The notes under the pieces are model-generated. The model did not search any database, was not told the origin of the DNA, and saw nothing but the letters and a program-made list of their open reading frames with translations. The position numbers were made by a program, and so were the translations under genes. Shown here piece after piece: positions 62,162 through 64,000 of a stretch of DNA of 64,000 nucleotides. Every line of letters starts with the position of its first letter. Positions within the stretch are counted from its first letter, which is position 1. Source of the stretch: JBBQCW01 sp038319025. GTDB taxonomy: Bacteria; Actinomycetota; Thermoleophilia; Solirubrobacterales; Solirubrobacteraceae. The stretch lies in contig JBBQCW010000011.1 of assembly GCA_038319025.1 (NCBI GenBank), forward strand, positions 1 through 64,000. Direction: 5' to 3'.

Positions 62162-62943
62162 ACGAGGATGTCCGTCGGGGAGCCGGCGTCGAGCCAGCGG
62201 ACGCGGTCGGCCATCGGCGAAGCGGCGAACACCGATTCGGCGGCACCGCGCCCCTGACGGAAGTGCTTCCAGCCCTCGTAGTGGATCGGCACGACCGTCA
62301 TCGGATCCAGCAGCCCGCACAGTTCCACCGCTTCCTCGGCGGTCATGGTGTAGCGCAGCGGCCCGGAGACCGGGAACTTGACCCCGCCCAGATGGACGAT
62401 CGCGGTGCTCACCTTGATGCGCTGCGCCACCTCGCGCACGCCGTCGTAGAGGACGGTGTCGCCGGATATCCACAGCGCGCCGTGTTCTTGGCCTTCCCAC
62501 TTCAGGGCGAAGCCGATCACCTCGCCGACGAGCGGCTTGCTGCCGGGCGGGCCGTGGCGGCAAGGCGTGGCCGTGATCTCGATCGGCGGGCGCCCTTCGG
62601 CTTCAAGCTTCGTCGTCGCCCACGGGGCGAGGCCACGGGCACCCGCGCCCAGGCGCTTGGCGCCGGGCACCGTCGTTATCACCGTGCCCATGCGCGGAAG
62701 CAGCGCGCGGCCCGCGGGATCCAGGTTGTCGCCGTGGTGGTCGTGGGAGATCAGCACCGCGTCGATCGGACCGAGGTCGTCGAACGGTACGGCAGGGCCC
62801 TGAAGCTTGCGCGACGATGTCCCCAGGCCGAACGAATACCGCTGGCCAGGTGGATCGAACGTCGGATCGGTGAGCAGCCGCCACGGACCGATCTCGATCA
62901 GTGCGGTTGGGCCGCCGATGTAGGTCATGCGCACGTCGGACAA
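62158..62943 (-). CDS. MBL-fold metallohydrolase (UlaG-like)
   Basis: 261 residues. Metal-binding motif LISHDHHGDNLD (HxHxxD type), a second-ligand His in ITATPCRHGPPG, ALWISGDTVLYDG (Asp) and VVPIHYEGWKHF. Relatives include L-ascorbate-6-phosphate lactonase UlaG and other lactonases. The TTG at 62943 is preferred because AGAAGGAG lies 6-8 bp upstream; ATG 62928 is an alternative but loses the first strand. First gene of the MBL-TetR pair. Confidence 0.88.
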   Translation of the reverse strand: MSDVRMTYIGGPTALIEIGPWRLLTDPTFDPPGQRYSFGLGTSSRKLQGPAVPFDDLGPIDAVLISHDHHGDNLDPAGRALLPRMGTVITTVPGAKRLGAGARGLAPWATTKLEAEGRPPIEITATPCRHGPPGSKPLVGEVIGFALKWEGQEHGALWISGDTVLYDGVREVAQRIKVSTAIVHLGGVKFPVSGPLRYTMTAEEAVELCGLLDPMTVVPIHYEGWKHFRQGRGAAESVFAASPMADRVRWLDAGSPTDILV

Positions 62944-62963
62944 GGCAGGTCTCCTTCTGAGTT

Positions 62964-62999
62964 ATGGCGTGTCGTACGCCATTTCATACGGGAGCGTAT
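62964..62999. promoter_or_regulatory. Two adjacent inverted repeats, candidate TetR operator
   Basis: ATGGCGT-GTCGT-ACGCCAT (62964-62982) and ATACG-GGAG-CGTAT (62986-62999) lie side by side in the 210-bp divergent gap between the MBL-TetR pair and the aldehyde dehydrogenase. They are about 21 bp from the TTG start and 155 bp from the ATG at 63154, so they could control both directions. Confidence 0.55.
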
Positions 63000-63153
63000 T
63001 CTATTTGGGCAATGCGCCTGCGTCCAGGTCGGCTTCGTGCCGACTCCGTAGTCCTCCCCGGCTGCCCCGATGCTAAATGCCGATGTGCAAACCCCCGGCC
63101 GGTGATCTCCTCCTCCTACTAGGACAAACAGTTCCGACGTAAGGAGCAGTTCG

Positions 63154-64000
63154 ATGGCCACCACGGTCCAAAAGCCCACCACCTTCCCCCGCCCAGGATC
63201 CCCCGGCAGCCCTGTCACGGTCGCTGAGCGCTACGGCAACTTCATCGGCGGCGCCTTCATCGCCCCCACCGACGGCCGGTACCGCGAAAACCACACGCCG
63301 GTCAATGGCGAGCTGATTTGTGAGGTCGCCGACTCCACCCCGGCCGACATCGAGCTCGCACTCGACGCCGCGCATGCGGCCAAGGACGCTTGGGCGGCCA
63401 AGTCCCCGGCGGAGCGCGCCGAGGTGCTGAACGCGATCGCCGACGCGATGCAGGAGAACCTAGAGATGCTCGCGGTCGCCGAGAGCTGGGACAACGGCAA
63501 GCCGGTGCGCGAAACGCTCGCCGCCGACATCCCACTTGCGATCGATCACTTCCGCTACTTCGCCGCTGCGGCAAGGGCGGAGGAAGGCTCGATCTCCGAG
63601 ATCGACGGGCAGACGTACGCCTACCACTTCCAGGAGCCGCTGGGCGTCGTCGGCCAGATCGTGCCGTTCAACTTCCCCCTGCTGATGGCGGCGTGGAAGC
63701 TGGCGCCTGCCCTGGCCGCGGGCAACTGCAGCGTCCTGAAGCCGGCCAGCCCTACGCCGTGGTCGATCCTCAAGTTCTGCGAGGTCATCGCGGATGTCGT
63801 CCCGGCCGGTGTGATCAACGTCGTCACCGGGCCAGGCAACGCGATCGGCAAGGCGCTGGCCACCAACCCGCGGATCGCGAAGATCGCGTTCACCGGGTCG
63901 ACCGAGGTCGGCAAGCAGATCATGGGGTATGCGGCCGACCGCCTGATCCCGTCCACTACGGAGCTGGGCGGCAAGTCGCCCAACATCTTCTTCGCCGACG
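63154..64000 (+). CDS. Aldehyde dehydrogenase (partial, runs off the window)
   Basis: About 282 residues are visible before the window edge. AAGGAG at 63141-63146 fixes ATG 63154. It is an NAD(P)-dependent aldehyde dehydrogenase: GNFIGGAFIAPTDGRYRENH, GVVGQIVPFNFPLLMAAWKL, and AFTGSTEVGKQIM with the Rossmann fold; ELGGKSPNIFFAD supplies the catalytic-region Glu. The catalytic Cys lies beyond the edge. The sequence resembles the acetaldehyde/AldB-ExaC type. Its 210-bp upstream gap holds the paired inverted repeats. Confidence 0.92.
   Translation, partial: MATTVQKPTTFPRPGSPGSPVTVAERYGNFIGGAFIAPTDGRYRENHTPVNGELICEVADSTPADIELALDAAHAAKDAWAAKSPAERAEVLNAIADAMQENLEMLAVAESWDNGKPVRETLAADIPLAIDHFRYFAAAARAEEGSISEIDGQTYAYHFQEPLGVVGQIVPFNFPLLMAAWKLAPALAAGNCSVLKPASPTPWSILKFCEVIADVVPAGVINVVTGPGNAIGKALATNPRIAKIAFTGSTEVGKQIMGYAADRLIPSTTELGGKSPNIFFAD

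Overview
The window is GC-rich, gene-dense bacterial DNA. GTG starts are frequent, neighbouring genes often overlap by 4 nt (ATGA or GTGA), and no gap exceeds about 210 bp. The content suggests a Gram-positive actinobacterium: an ergothioneine pair (egtB-egtD), an FtsH paralogue, mycobacterial-type ChoD/EthA-like oxidases, a DosS/DosR-like two-component pair and many secreted beta-propeller/PKD proteins. I infer class Thermoleophilia (Solirubrobacterales relatives); this rests on gene style only and no marker gene confirms it.

Layout. 1-3.3 kb: tRNA-Ser(GCU), a cytochrome P450, a divergent HATPase-GNAT fusion and a small ABM-domain protein. 3.3-19.3 kb, all minus strand: a five-gene operon of large exported proteins, each joined to the next by a 4-nt overlap, followed by an orphan pstS. 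Both the operon head and pstS are preceded by 11-bp-spaced direct repeats resembling PHO boxes, so I propose one phosphate-starvation block. 19.5-22.3 kb: a divergent FtsH-like protease overlapping a small secreted protein. 22.4-23.5 kb: a peroxiredoxin-like pair. 23.6-28.4 kb: one plus-strand operon of hypothetical protein, CPA2 antiporter, ECF sigma factor, zinc anti-sigma factor and a Rieske-ThDP fusion enzyme. 28.4-37.3 kb: flavin enzymes, a secreted PASTA protein, mannose-6-phosphate isomerase, a GntR regulator with its probable operator and a fatty-acid hydroxylase, YaaA and an epoxide hydrolase-like enzyme.

37.5-54 kb: egtB-egtD, a first cydAB, a small membrane protein, a subtilase, a frameshifted secreted lectin/HYDIN protein, a PEP-mutase-like enzyme, a polysaccharide deacetylase, a flavoprotein and a second cydAB. 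54-64 kb: a DosS/DosR-like pair beside cydAB-2, an EthA-like monooxygenase, an anchored cytochrome c, and a catabolic-looking group (MBL hydrolase, TetR, acyl-CoA dehydrogenase, GMC oxidase) diverging from an aldehyde dehydrogenase cut by the window end. Inverted repeats near this group are candidate TetR operators.

The most unusual signals are a 43-bp interspersed palindromic element present three times with no length change (22379, 30411, 37324); the possible Pho control of the exported-protein operon; a calcineurin-like phosphoesterase fold in that operon whose metal-binding motifs look lost; the Rieske-ThDP fusion; and duplicate cytochrome bd operons.
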